Positions 51,798 to 59,899 of a DNA stretch of 64,000 nt are shown here, piece after piece. Made by a program: the position numbers and the translations under genes. The notes under the pieces were generated by a model that was given only the letters and a program-made list of their open reading frames with translations, was not told the origin of the DNA and ran no database searches. Source of the stretch: an uncultured Eubacteriales bacterium. GTDB lineage: Bacteria > Bacillota > Clostridia > Oscillospirales > Oscillospiraceae. How positions within the stretch are numbered: the stretch's first letter is position 1; every line of letters starts with the position of its first letter. The DNA is taken from NCBI GenBank assembly GCA_900545585.1, contig UQZR01000001.1:1-64000 (forward strand). The letters are read 5' to 3'.

Positions 51798-53251
51798 ATA
51801 TTATGATACAGGGGACCATGTCCAATGCGGGAAAAAGCCTGCTGGCGGCGGGACTCTGCCGCGTTTTGAAGCAGGACGGCTACCGCGTGGCGCCGTTCAA
51901 GAGCCAGAACATGGCGCTGAACTCCTTCATTACCAAGGATGGCGGCGAGATGGGCCGGGCGCAGGTGGTGCAGGCAGAGGCCGCCGGGATCGAGCCGGAT
52001 ACCCGCATGAACCCCATCCTGCTCAAGCCCACCACCGACGTGGGCAGTCAGGTCATCGTCAACGGACAGGTGCGGGGTAATATGCAGGCCATGGAGTATT
52101 TCCGCCGCAAGCGGGACTATATCCCCGCCGTGCTGGAGGCCTACAACAGTCTGGCAGCAGAGTATGACGTGATCGTCATTGAGGGGGCAGGCAGCCCTGC
52201 GGAGATCAACCTCAAGCAGGACGATATCGTCAATATGGGCCTTGCCAAGCTGGTGGACGCGCCGGTGCTGCTGGTGGGCGACATCGACCGAGGCGGCGTG
52301 TTCGCCCAGCTCTACGGCACAGTGGCGCTGCTGGAGGAGGACGAGCGCCGCCGCATCAAGGGCGTGGTGGTCAACAAGTTTCGGGGCGACCGGGCCATTC
52401 TGGAACCGGGACTAAAGACGCTGGAGCAGCTGTGCGGCATCCCGGTGGCGGGGGTCATCCCCTACGCCCATGTAGATATCGACGATGAAGACAGCCTGAC
52501 CGAGCGGTTTGACCGCTCCAAAGATCGAAAGCTCTTGGATATCGCGGTGATTCGTGTGCCGCGCATCTCCAATTTCACGGATTTCAGCCCCTTCGAACAT
52601 TACGAAAACGTGTCGCTGCGCTATGTGGATCAGGTGGGCGACCTCCATCAGCCGGACATGATCCTGCTGCCGGGTACCAAGAGCACCATTGCCGACCTGC
52701 GCTGGCTGCGGCAGTCCGGTCTGGAGGCGGCCGTCCTGAAGGCAGCCGATGCCGGTACGCTGATCTTCGGCGTCTGCGGCGGCTATCAGATGCTGGGGCG
52801 CACCGTGTCCGATCCGGAGCAGGTGGAGTCCGCCGGTGTCACGGAGATCAACGGTTTGGGCCTGCTGGAGATGGACACCGAATTCCGGGGTGAAAAGGTG
52901 CAGACTCAGACGCAAGGCGTCTTTCGCGGTGTGGAGGGAATGCTCTCCGGTCTGAACGGCCTGGCCTACGAGGGATACGAGATCCACATGGGCCGCAGTC
53001 AGCAGCAGATGCCCGCCCTCACCGGCAGCAGAAACGTATACGGCAGCTATGTCCACGGCATTTTTGACGCGCCGGGCATCGCCGATACGATCCTGAAAGC
53101 ACTGTGCGCCAGAAAGGACGTGTCCTTTGACGCGCTGGCGACCTTTGACGCCTACGGCTACAAGGAACGGCAATATGACCTGCTGGCGGATGTGGTACGC
53201 GGCGGACTGGATATGTCCTTTGTCTACCGAGTGCTGCGCCGGGAAGTATAA
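51788..53251 (+). CDS. cbiP: Adenosylcobyrate (cobyric acid) synthase
   Basis: Glutamine-dependent amidation of the remaining four carboxylates. 487 residues from ATG 51788 (AAGGAG upstream). N-terminal synthetase domain: MIQGTMSNAGKSLLAAGLCR, PFKSQNMALNSFIT, GAGSPAEINLKQ. The C-terminal amidotransferase domain has IFGVCGGYQMLGR with the Cys nucleophile and YEIHMGRS plus SYVHGIFD. Last recognisable gene of the cobalamin operon; no terminator is clear behind it. Confidence 0.96.
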   Translation: MAMNIMIQGTMSNAGKSLLAAGLCRVLKQDGYRVAPFKSQNMALNSFITKDGGEMGRAQVVQAEAAGIEPDTRMNPILLKPTTDVGSQVIVNGQVRGNMQAMEYFRRKRDYIPAVLEAYNSLAAEYDVIVIEGAGSPAEINLKQDDIVNMGLAKLVDAPVLLVGDIDRGGVFAQLYGTVALLEEDERRRIKGVVVNKFRGDRAILEPGLKTLEQLCGIPVAGVIPYAHVDIDDEDSLTERFDRSKDRKLLDIAVIRVPRISNFTDFSPFEHYENVSLRYVDQVGDLHQPDMILLPGTKSTIADLRWLRQSGLEAAVLKAADAGTLIFGVCGGYQMLGRTVSDPEQVESAGVTEINGLGLLEMDTEFRGEKVQTQTQGVFRGVEGMLSGLNGLAYEGYEIHMGRSQQQMPALTGSRNVYGSYVHGIFDAPGIADTILKALCARKDVSFDALATFDAYGYKERQYDLLADVVRGGLDMSFVYRVLRREV

Positions 53252-53489
53252 CGAAACAAGTTCCGATGGAAAAGCGGTGAGAGGTTCGAGCAGGGTCTTA
53301 CGCCTGATTGACGGCATGACGGATCTGCCAGTACATCTGCGGGGCTATCTTGCTGCATCCCGGCAAAGGCAGAGGCTGCCGCATTTACCTGTTACTGGCT
53401 GGGCGGTTATCAGGCACTGCCGGTATTCCCCCACATGGCACATAGCCTTTGAAAGACTGCTGACGAAAGAGCGATGTATGCTTCTGTAA
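53252..53489 (+). other. Gap after cbiP without a recognised gene
   Basis: An open stretch continues in two frames, but neither has a ribosome site or family resemblance. The sequence probably belongs to the decayed mobile element that follows. Confidence 0.35.
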
Positions 53490-53813
53490 GGCAACATCCG
53501 CAAGCGCAATAATGGTCGGCGGGTGGGCCGGTACACAGTCGCCCATGATACGGAGACCGGCAATCGCCGTGGGGAGTTGGCTTGATGTCTGAATGGAGAA
53601 CTACGCAAAATCAAACTGCGGTCATCCACATTCAAACCCTCGCAAGGCTTCCTCAAGAACCACATCAAGCCGCAGATCGGCAGCATCCCGGTGTCCTCGA
53701 TGCTCGGTCATTACTCCGCGGGCTTCACGCTGGACACCTACGCCCACGTCACCACCGACGCCCAGCTCAAAGCCGCCCAGACGATGGGCAATATCCTCTC
53801 CTGTGCCGTCTGA
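53490..53813 (+). pseudogene. Decayed tyrosine integrase
   Basis: Two pieces of an integrase in different frames. 53490-53584 encodes an arm-binding N-terminus of the type IRKRNNGRRVGRYTVAHD with a TGA after ELA. 53645-53813 encodes FLKNHIKPQIGSIPV joined directly to the extreme C-terminus SSMLGHYSAGFTLDTYAHV, including the catalytic Tyr, and ends TMGNILSCAV. The central catalytic Arg and His region is deleted. It lies 117 bases from a tRNA-Arg gene, a usual integration target, and marks a former element. Confidence 0.75.
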
Positions 53814-53895
53814 TGCTTTCCGCTGCCCGCTCCCGTTGGGGTCAGCGTTTGGGTCAGAAAAAAGCAGCGGGAGAAAACAACAACTTATGCAAACA

Positions 53896-53929
53896 AAAAG
53901 ACCCGAAACCTTACGGTTTCGGGTCTTTT
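53896..53929 (-). terminator. Terminator of tRNA-Arg
   Basis: AAAAGACCCGAAACC and GGTTTCGGGTCTTTT arms around a four-base loop, directly after the tRNA 3-prime end on the minus strand; T tract included. Confidence 0.88.
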
Positions 53930-54006
53930 TGGCACGCCGTGAGGGATTCGAACCCCCGGCCTTCTGGTCCGTAGCCAGACGCTCTATCCAGCTGAGCTAA
54001 CGGCGC
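53930..54006 (-). tRNA. tRNA-Arg (anticodon ACG)
   Basis: 77-base cloverleaf with encoded CCA. The acceptor stem GCGCCGT pairs with ACGGCGT (first pair G-U). The anticodon stem TCTGG/CCAGA closes loop CTACGGA, anticodon ACG. The T-arm contains TTCGAAT. A34 would be edited to inosine to read CGU, CGC and CGA. Confidence 0.96.
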
Positions 54007-54129
54007 ATGTCTCAACGACAGCTTAGTTATAATATCACACTGCTCCACAAAATGCAAGAGAAATTTTCTCATAATTTCAAAATTTTTTATCCGCAGACAC
54101 CAAAAGCCTCCCTCCTGCCCCCAAATCAC

Positions 54130-54158
54130 TTGACGCGGCCCGCCTTGAACCGTATAAT
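54130..54158 (+). promoter_or_regulatory. Promoter of the RiPP-like cassette
   Basis: TTGACG (54130-54135) and TATAAT (54153-54158) with 17-base spacing. The leader of about 70 bases contains no visible small gene with a ribosome site. Confidence 0.8.
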
Positions 54159-54231
54159 TAGTTGTATATGTGCATTTTGCCGTCGTACCGACAGCTTTCT
54201 GCCTATCCAGACCATTTTGGGGAGGAATACT

Positions 54232-55932
54232 ATGCCCCGTTCTGCTGCGCCGGCATCCGGCGTCATCCGTTGGATCGCCTCGGTGGCGGGCCGTGCCGGA
54301 TACCTCACCGCCCTGCTGCTGGCGGTGCAATCTGTTCTGGCCCTGTGCGGCGTAGGCTACGCGCTGATCCTGCGGGCGCTGATCGATGCGGCCACCGCCG
54401 GCCAGACCCAGACCTTTGTCCGCAGTGCTATCTGGCTGGTGAGCCTGATGGCTTTCCAGATCGTTCTCCGCGCGGTGGACCGCCATCTCAGTGAGTACAC
54501 CCGCGCTACGCTGGAAAACCGCTTCAAGGCCCGCCTGTTCCAGACGCTGCTGCGAAAGGACTACGCCGCCGTATCCGCCGTGCACTCCGGCGAGTGGCTG
54601 AATCGCCTGACCTCTGATACCGCCGTGACGGCGGACACGCTGGCTCAGGTAATTCCCAATGCCGCGGGCATGCTGGTCCGCCTGATTGCTGCGGCGGCGG
54701 TGCTGCTGCGCATGGAGCCGCGGCTGGCCGCCATCATCCTGCCGGCAGGCATCGTACTGGCCTTGTTGGCCACCGTGTTCCGCCGTACCCTCAAGCGCCT
54801 GCATAAACGGATACAGGAGGCAAACGGCCGTCTCCGTATCTACCTGCAGGATTGCCTGTCCAGCCTGCTGGTAGTCCGTATCTTCGGACGCGAGAAGGCC
54901 GTATCGGCGGACGCCGATGCCCGCATGGACGCCCACCGTCAGGCCCGCATGGCCCGCACACGGTTCTCTAACCTGTGCAACGTGGGCTTCAGCGCCGCCA
55001 TGTACGGATTCCTGCTGGTAGGCGTCATCTACTGCGGCAGCGGCATCCTCCACGGCACCATGAGCTACGGCGTGTTCGCCGCCGTGCAGCAGCTCATCAC
55101 CCAGATACAGGGTCCCTTCGCCAATCTCACCGGCTACCTTCCCCGCTTCTATGCCATGCTGGCCAGCGCCGAGCGCCTGCGGGAGGCGGAGCACTTCCCT
55201 GACGATCTCACAGTCTCCCCCGTCCCCGCATTGGAGATACACCGCTTCTACCAGCAGGAGCTGCACGCCTTTGGCCTGCATGATGCCTGCTTCACCTACC
55301 ATAGCCGTGGCAATGAGACACCGCCGTCCACTGTCTCCCACTTGGACCTCACTGTGGATAAGGGCAGCTGCATCGCCCTCACCGGCCCCTCCGGCTGCGG
55401 CAAGAGTACCGTCCTGAAGCTGCTGATGGGCATCTACCCTCTGGACAGCGGCGCATGCTTTCTGCGGAGCGCCGATGGCGACCGCCCCCTGGACGCCGGC
55501 TGGCGCGGCCTGTTCTCCTACGTGCCCCAGGGCAACCACCTGCTCAGCGGCACCATCCGCCAGATCGTAGCCTTCTCCGACGCCCCCTCCCCCAACGATG
55601 AAGCCCGCATCCTGCGGGCGCTGCACATTGCCTGTGCCGACGACTTCACCGCCGCGCTGGAGCAGGGGCTGGATACTCCCATTGGCGAGCGGGGTGCGGG
55701 TCTGTCCGAGGGCCAGCTCCAGCGTATCGCCATCGCCCGGGCCATCTTCGCCGACCGCCCCGTGCTGCTGCTGGACGAAGCCACCAGCGCGCTGGACGAG
55801 GCCACAGAGGCCCGTCTGCTGTCCAACCTGCGGCAGATGACGGACAAGACCGTGCTCATCGTCACTCACCGCCCCGCCGCGCTGTCCATCGCGGACCGCA
55901 CGGTGGCGCTGGTGCCCCCGCAGGACGCCTGA
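54232..55932 (+). CDS. ABC exporter, fused permease-ATPase
   Basis: 566 residues. About six membrane helices in the first 310 residues (type IV exporter fold; no N-terminal C39 peptidase), then a nucleotide-binding domain: Walker A LTGPSGCGKSTVLKLLMG, Q-loop FSYVPQGNHLLSGT, signature GLSEGQLQRIAIARAI and Walker B PVLLLDEATSALDEA. The signature has LSEGQ. Homologues often export peptides or lipids. Starts with GGGGAGG at ATG 54232; first gene of a four-gene unit with HPr-kinase-like, PqqD-like and S26-like proteins. Confidence 0.87.
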   Translation: MPRSAAPASGVIRWIASVAGRAGYLTALLLAVQSVLALCGVGYALILRALIDAATAGQTQTFVRSAIWLVSLMAFQIVLRAVDRHLSEYTRATLENRFKARLFQTLLRKDYAAVSAVHSGEWLNRLTSDTAVTADTLAQVIPNAAGMLVRLIAAAAVLLRMEPRLAAIILPAGIVLALLATVFRRTLKRLHKRIQEANGRLRIYLQDCLSSLLVVRIFGREKAVSADADARMDAHRQARMARTRFSNLCNVGFSAAMYGFLLVGVIYCGSGILHGTMSYGVFAAVQQLITQIQGPFANLTGYLPRFYAMLASAERLREAEHFPDDLTVSPVPALEIHRFYQQELHAFGLHDACFTYHSRGNETPPSTVSHLDLTVDKGSCIALTGPSGCGKSTVLKLLMGIYPLDSGACFLRSADGDRPLDAGWRGLFSYVPQGNHLLSGTIRQIVAFSDAPSPNDEARILRALHIACADDFTAALEQGLDTPIGERGAGLSEGQLQRIAIARAIFADRPVLLLDEATSALDEATEARLLSNLRQMTDKTVLIVTHRPAALSIADRTVALVPPQDA

Positions 55933-55943
55933 AAGGAGGCTCC

Positions 55944-56705
55944 ATGGAACATTTCTGGATCAATGCCGCGGGCCTTCCCGCGGAGATCACAGCCCAGCAT
56001 CCGCTGACGCGGCGGCTCTGTCAAGATTACGAGATCGCGCCGCCCCAGTCCCCCGCCGTCCTCACTGCCTGCGCCGAACCCGAGACGGCGATGCGTCTGG
56101 CAGACGGCGCAGCCTCCCCTGCCTATCTGGAGTTCCTCTGCATCCACGACAGTCTGGCCGCGCAGCTCCCCGCCCACCACCGGTTTCTGATGCACGGCGC
56201 CGCCATCGCCTTCGACGGTGCCGCCTATCTGTTCACCGCACCCAGCGGCACCGGCAAGACCACCCATCTCCGACTGTGGCGGCAGTACCTGGGCAGCCGC
56301 GTCACCGTGGTCAACGGCGACAAGCCGTTTCTGTCGCTGGAGCCTGACGGCACCGTCCGCGTCTGGGGCTCCCCCTGGGCCGGTAAGGAGCGGTGGCAAA
56401 GTCCCATCAGTGTCCCACTCTGCGGTGTCTGCCTGCTGGAGCGCGGCACGGACCGCATCTGCCGCCTGCCGCCGGAGCAGGCGCTGACGCCCCTGTTCCG
56501 CCAGACGTACCATCGGGACGATCCCGCCCTGGAGTACCTCACCCTTGGTTTTCTGGACGCACTGCTGCGCCGTGTCCCCGTGTACCGGCTGACCTGCGGC
56601 ATGACGGACGACGCCGTCCGCTGCAGCTTCGAGGCCCTCACCGGTCTCCCCTACGAAAATTACCGCCGCCCTGATGGCTGTGGCGAAGAAGGAAGTGCAT
56701 TGTGA
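55944..56705 (+). CDS. HPr-kinase-like P-loop protein
   Basis: 253 residues. P-loop APSGTGKTTH begins at about 99 in a context (HGAAIAFDGAAYLFTAP) like HPr kinase C-terminal domains and the kinase-like proteins found in lasso-peptide and other RiPP clusters. The second conserved stretch is VTVVNGDKPFLSLEPDG with the Asp thought to act in phosphotransfer. It lacks the HPrK N-terminal domain. It overlaps the PqqD-like gene by four bases. The substrate is unknown; it may phosphorylate a peptide or serve as a regulatory ATPase. Confidence 0.75.
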   Translation: MEHFWINAAGLPAEITAQHPLTRRLCQDYEIAPPQSPAVLTACAEPETAMRLADGAASPAYLEFLCIHDSLAAQLPAHHRFLMHGAAIAFDGAAYLFTAPSGTGKTTHLRLWRQYLGSRVTVVNGDKPFLSLEPDGTVRVWGSPWAGKERWQSPISVPLCGVCLLERGTDRICRLPPEQALTPLFRQTYHRDDPALEYLTLGFLDALLRRVPVYRLTCGMTDDAVRCSFEALTGLPYENYRRPDGCGEEGSAL

Positions 56706-56971
56706 TGAAACTCAGATCCGGATTCATTCTCCGTGAGGTGCTGGGCGCACCCGTGGTGGTAGCCACCGGCGACGCCGCCCGCCACTTTCACGGCATGGTG
56801 AAGCTCAACGAGACCGGCGGCATCATCTGGAAGGGCCTGCAGGAGGGCCTGACGGAGCCTCAGCTGGCGGAGCGCCTGGCCCTGACCTACGACGTGACAC
56901 CGGAGCAGGCCGCCGCCGATGTAGCCGCCATGCTCCGCCAGATGGCCGATAACGGCTTTCTGGAGCCATGA
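56702..56971 (+). CDS. PqqD-like RiPP recognition element protein
   Basis: 89 residues, GTG at 56702 (or ATG at 56705). PqqD family winged-helix fold: FILREVLGAPVVVAT, KLNETGGIIWKGLQEG and LTYDVTPEQAAADVAAML. Such proteins bind the leader part of ribosomal peptide precursors and pass them to modifying enzymes. It lies between an HPrK-like gene and an S26-like peptidase with four-base overlaps on both sides. Confidence 0.85.
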   Translation: MMKLRSGFILREVLGAPVVVATGDAARHFHGMVKLNETGGIIWKGLQEGLTEPQLAERLALTYDVTPEQAAADVAAMLRQMADNGFLEP

Positions 56972-57417
56972 CCCCCTGCCGCATTGAGGACGTGCTGGCG
57001 TCCGAGGGCGTCTACGCCGCCACCACGTGGGGCACCAGCATGTACCCCATGCTGCGCTCGGGCCGCGACACCGTCATTCTCCGCCCGCCCCAGGGCCGCC
57101 TGCGCTGCTACGATGTCCCGCTGTATCGCGTGGGGGAGAAATATGTCCTGCATCGGGTGATACGCGTCCTGCCGGAGGGCTACCTCATCCGCGGTGACAA
57201 CTGCCTGACCACGGAGCGGGTGCAGGAGAGCCAGGTCATCGGCGTGCTTACCGGCTTCTACCGCGACGACCGTCCGGTGGACCTGTCCGGCACCGGCTAC
57301 CGTCTGTACTGCCGCATCTGGTGCGCCCTGTCGCCGCTGTGGCGGCTCTATCGCCGCGTCAGCAGCGCCGCCGCTTCTCTGCTCTGCCGTCTGCATAAAA
57401 AACGCCCTGCGGATTGA
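56968..57417 (+). CDS. S24/S26-type signal peptidase-like protein
   Basis: 149 residues. The signal peptidase I box is GTSMYPMLRSG with the likely nucleophile Ser24; the partner appears to be His62 in VLHRVI (Ser-His type, as in ER/SipW peptidases) and a GDN motif follows at 76-78. No N-terminal membrane helix precedes the catalytic box; a moderately hydrophobic C-terminal part (LYCRIWCALSPLWRLY) may hold it at the membrane. It could remove the leader peptide of an exported peptide. Overlaps the PqqD-like gene by four bases. Confidence 0.8.
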   Translation: MTPCRIEDVLASEGVYAATTWGTSMYPMLRSGRDTVILRPPQGRLRCYDVPLYRVGEKYVLHRVIRVLPEGYLIRGDNCLTTERVQESQVIGVLTGFYRDDRPVDLSGTGYRLYCRIWCALSPLWRLYRRVSSAAASLLCRLHKKRPAD

Positions 57418-57433
57418 CCGCAGGGCGTTTTTT
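57398..57433 (+). terminator. Terminator shared by the cassette and the PII-like operon
   Basis: AAACGCCCTGCGG pairs with CCGCAGGGCGTTT; TTTTTT follows on the plus strand and As precede it, so it can act in both directions. It overlaps the last codons of the peptidase gene. Confidence 0.85.
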
Positions 57434-57443
57434 CGATGTACCG

Positions 57444-58142
57444 TCAGCTCTCCACGCTGTAAAGGCCCGCTACCTCGTCCAGCGCCACGGAGAACACCAC
57501 AGACTGGGCCTCCGACTGGGCTCCCGCCTTCTCCATGATGGCCTGCATGATGGCGGCACGCTTCTCCGCCGGCGTTACCAGCAGGATCATCTCCCGCTCC
57601 TCGGTGATGGCCATACCGAAAAACTTATTGCCGTTGGCCGCATCGGCGGCGCGGGTGTGCAGCACGGTACCGCCCTGTGCGCCTGCGGCGGACGCTGCCT
57701 CCATCACCATATCGGAATAGCCGCCGTTGGCGATGGCCACCACCAGCTCATAACCGGAATTGCTCATACGTTCCTCCTCCTTTACCGTCAGATCCGGCTC
57801 CACGCCTGTGCCGCCGGAGATGAGATACTGCATGGCGGATCTCCCGCCCACGCTGCTCAGATGCAGGCATACGGCGATACCGCTGCCCGGCCGGTCGATG
57901 TGCATGGTGTCCACCAGCTCCCGCATCAACACGTCCTTGATCTGCGGCGTCACCACGGAGAACAGCACAGATTTCTCCGTGGCCTCCAGTCCCAGATAGC
58001 TGAGCACGTCGTCGCTGGCGGTACCGCGGCCCAGCGCCGAGAATACCACCGGCGCGCCGAAGGCCCGATAGAAATCCAGAAAGTGCTTGCTGCCCATCAC
58101 CCGATTGGTGATGGTAATGATGTAGTACAGTCTCTTATTCAT
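57444..58142 (-). CDS. Tandem PII-like regulator
   Basis: 232 residues with two PII-type ferredoxin-like halves (about 1-110 and 125-232). The second half has VVAIANGGYSDMVMEAASAAGAQGGTVLHTR-like features (for example GYSDMVMEAASAAGA and GTVLHTRA), matching the nucleotide-binding B-loop and core of PII proteins; the first half is more divergent. It follows a DUF1538 membrane protein by 13 bases, so it probably controls that protein in response to a nucleotide, as PII does for ammonium channels. Confidence 0.8.
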   Translation of the reverse strand: MNKRLYYIITITNRVMGSKHFLDFYRAFGAPVVFSALGRGTASDDVLSYLGLEATEKSVLFSVVTPQIKDVLMRELVDTMHIDRPGSGIAVCLHLSSVGGRSAMQYLISGGTGVEPDLTVKEEERMSNSGYELVVAIANGGYSDMVMEAASAAGAQGGTVLHTRAADAANGNKFFGMAITEEREMILLVTPAEKRAAIMQAIMEKAGAQSEAQSVVFSVALDEVAGLYSVES

Positions 58143-58155
58143 CCCGTCACCCCCG

Positions 58156-59730
58156 TCAACACAGCTCGATGATGGGCTCCGCCGTTACGGGAGCCGCCGT
58201 TGTCGCCTTGGCCTGCTTCAGCTTCCGCTGATAGCTGACGCCCAGCAGCTGGATGGTCACCAGCGGTGTCATGGCCACCATGGCCACCACGCCGAAGGCA
58301 TCCGTCACCAGATTTCCTCCCGCCGCCGCGCACGCGCCCAACGCGAAGGGCAGCAGGAATGTGGCCGTCATGGGGCCCGATGCCACGCCGCCGGAGTCGA
58401 AGGCCACCGACGTAAATATCTCCGGCACCACAAAGCTCAGCGCCAGGCTGATGGCGTAGCCCGGGATGAGGAACCACATGATAGAGATGCCGGTGAGTAC
58501 GCGGATCATGGCAAGGCCCAGCGACACCGCCACGCCCACGGACAGGGCGATGTTCATGGCATGGGCGGGAATGGCTCCCGCCGTGATCTCCTCCACCTGC
58601 TTGTTCAGCACATGCACCGCCGGCTCCGCCTGCACGATGAAGTAGCCGATGACCATGGCGATGGGGATAAGTATCCAGTTATATGTATGCCCCGCGATGC
58701 TGCCGCCCAAGAAGCTGCCCACGGGCATGAAGCCCACATTGACGCCTGTGAGGAACAGTGCAAGCCCCACGTACACGTAGGCCAGGCCCACCGCCATGCT
58801 CAGCAGCGTGCGGCGCTTCAGCCTCCGGGTCACCAGCTGGAACAGCACCAGAAACGCGGCAATGGGAGCCAGCGCCTTGGCCGTCTCCGCGAAGTACTCC
58901 GGCAGCGCGTCCACATAGGCGTGGAACATCTCCACCGTGTCCTTGGCGTCCGGCATCACCGTGTTGGTGTAAGCGCTGCCATCCGGCTGGTACAGAAGTC
59001 CCAGCAGCAGCACCGTGATGATAGGTCCGATGGAGCACAGTGCCACAAGGCCAAAGCTGTCGCCGCCTGCCTGCTTGTCGCTGCGGACGGCGCTGACGCC
59101 CACGCCCAGCGCCATGATGAACGGTACGGTCATGGGGCCGGTAGTGACGCCGCCGGAGTCAAAAGCCACCGCCCAGAAATCCGGTGAGACGAACATGGCA
59201 AGTCCGAACACCAATATGTAGAACCCGATCAGCAGCCACCTCAGCTGGATACCCAGCAGGATGCGCAGCAGCGCGATGACCAGAAACACGCCCACGCCTA
59301 CCGCCACGGACCAGATGATGACATTATTCTCAATGGCCGGTACCTGGTTGGCCAGCACCTGCAGGTCCGGCTCTGCCACGGTGATAATGATGCCGATGAG
59401 GAAGCTGATGCCCACGATGATCCAGACATTCTTGGACCGCGTGATCTCGCTGCCCACCGCCTGACCCAGCGGGATCATGGACATCTCCGACCCCAGCGTA
59501 AATAGACCCATGCCCACGATGAGCAGCACGCCTCCCAGCAGAAATGCCATCATGGCGTTGTTGGGCACCGGCGCGATGGTAAAGCCCAGCGCCAGCACGA
59601 TCAGCATGATGGGCAGCACCGATGTCAGCGACTCGTGCAGGGGCTTTTTGAAGATGGATACAAAGCCCTGTGCCTTCTTCCGCTGCTTCCGCAGGCGCGC
59701 CTGCTCCTCCTGTACCGTTCTTCTCGTCAA
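58156..59730 (-). CDS. DUF1538 membrane protein
   Basis: 524 residues from a TTG at 59728-59730 (AAAGGAA seven bases upstream); about 12 helices in two homologous halves. Each half contains the repeat VAFDSGGVxxGPMTxxF, a strong family mark (near 175 and 435). Residues HESLTSVLPIMLIVLALGF open the first half. Transport is likely, of an ion or small solute, but the substrate is not known. It lies upstream of a PII-like gene and behind an attenuator-like leader. Confidence 0.82.
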   Translation of the reverse strand: MTRRTVQEEQARLRKQRKKAQGFVSIFKKPLHESLTSVLPIMLIVLALGFTIAPVPNNAMMAFLLGGVLLIVGMGLFTLGSEMSMIPLGQAVGSEITRSKNVWIIVGISFLIGIIITVAEPDLQVLANQVPAIENNVIIWSVAVGVGVFLVIALLRILLGIQLRWLLIGFYILVFGLAMFVSPDFWAVAFDSGGVTTGPMTVPFIMALGVGVSAVRSDKQAGGDSFGLVALCSIGPIITVLLLGLLYQPDGSAYTNTVMPDAKDTVEMFHAYVDALPEYFAETAKALAPIAAFLVLFQLVTRRLKRRTLLSMAVGLAYVYVGLALFLTGVNVGFMPVGSFLGGSIAGHTYNWILIPIAMVIGYFIVQAEPAVHVLNKQVEEITAGAIPAHAMNIALSVGVAVSLGLAMIRVLTGISIMWFLIPGYAISLALSFVVPEIFTSVAFDSGGVASGPMTATFLLPFALGACAAAGGNLVTDAFGVVAMVAMTPLVTIQLLGVSYQRKLKQAKATTAAPVTAEPIIELC

Positions 59731-59801
59731 ATTACCATTCCTTTCCTTAAAAAAATGGCGTATCTGTCCAATTTCGGGCAGATACGCACTTGTATCTTTA
59801 C
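59731..59801 (-). promoter_or_regulatory. Candidate transcription attenuator upstream of DUF1538
   Basis: On the minus strand GCGTATCTG (59779-59787) pairs with CAGATACGC (59758-59766) and is followed by seven Ts (59749-59755), a terminator. The GTATC part can instead pair with GATAC at 59792-59796. The two structures exclude each other. Confidence 0.6.
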
Positions 59802-59807
59802 AATACC

Positions 59808-59836
59808 AGTATATCATGTTCGCCGCTGGCGCACAA
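59808..59836 (-). promoter_or_regulatory. Promoter of the DUF1538-PII operon
   Basis: Minus-strand TTGTGC (59831-59836) and TATACT (59808-59813), 17-base spacing. Confidence 0.6.
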
Positions 59837-59899
59837 GGGATAAGCTGTAAACATTCCGTTAAAATACCAAAATTTCCCCCAGCATTCCGGCATAAATGC

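Noticed and set aside
53252..53489. Possible small gene after cbiP
   Set aside because: No start with a ribosome site, no family resemblance in any frame, and it runs into an integrase remnant.
54007..54231. Possible precursor peptide gene upstream of the RiPP-like cassette
   Set aside because: I looked for a short gene with a ribosome site and leader-like pattern between the tRNA and the exporter start; only the promoter and an untranslated leader are visible.
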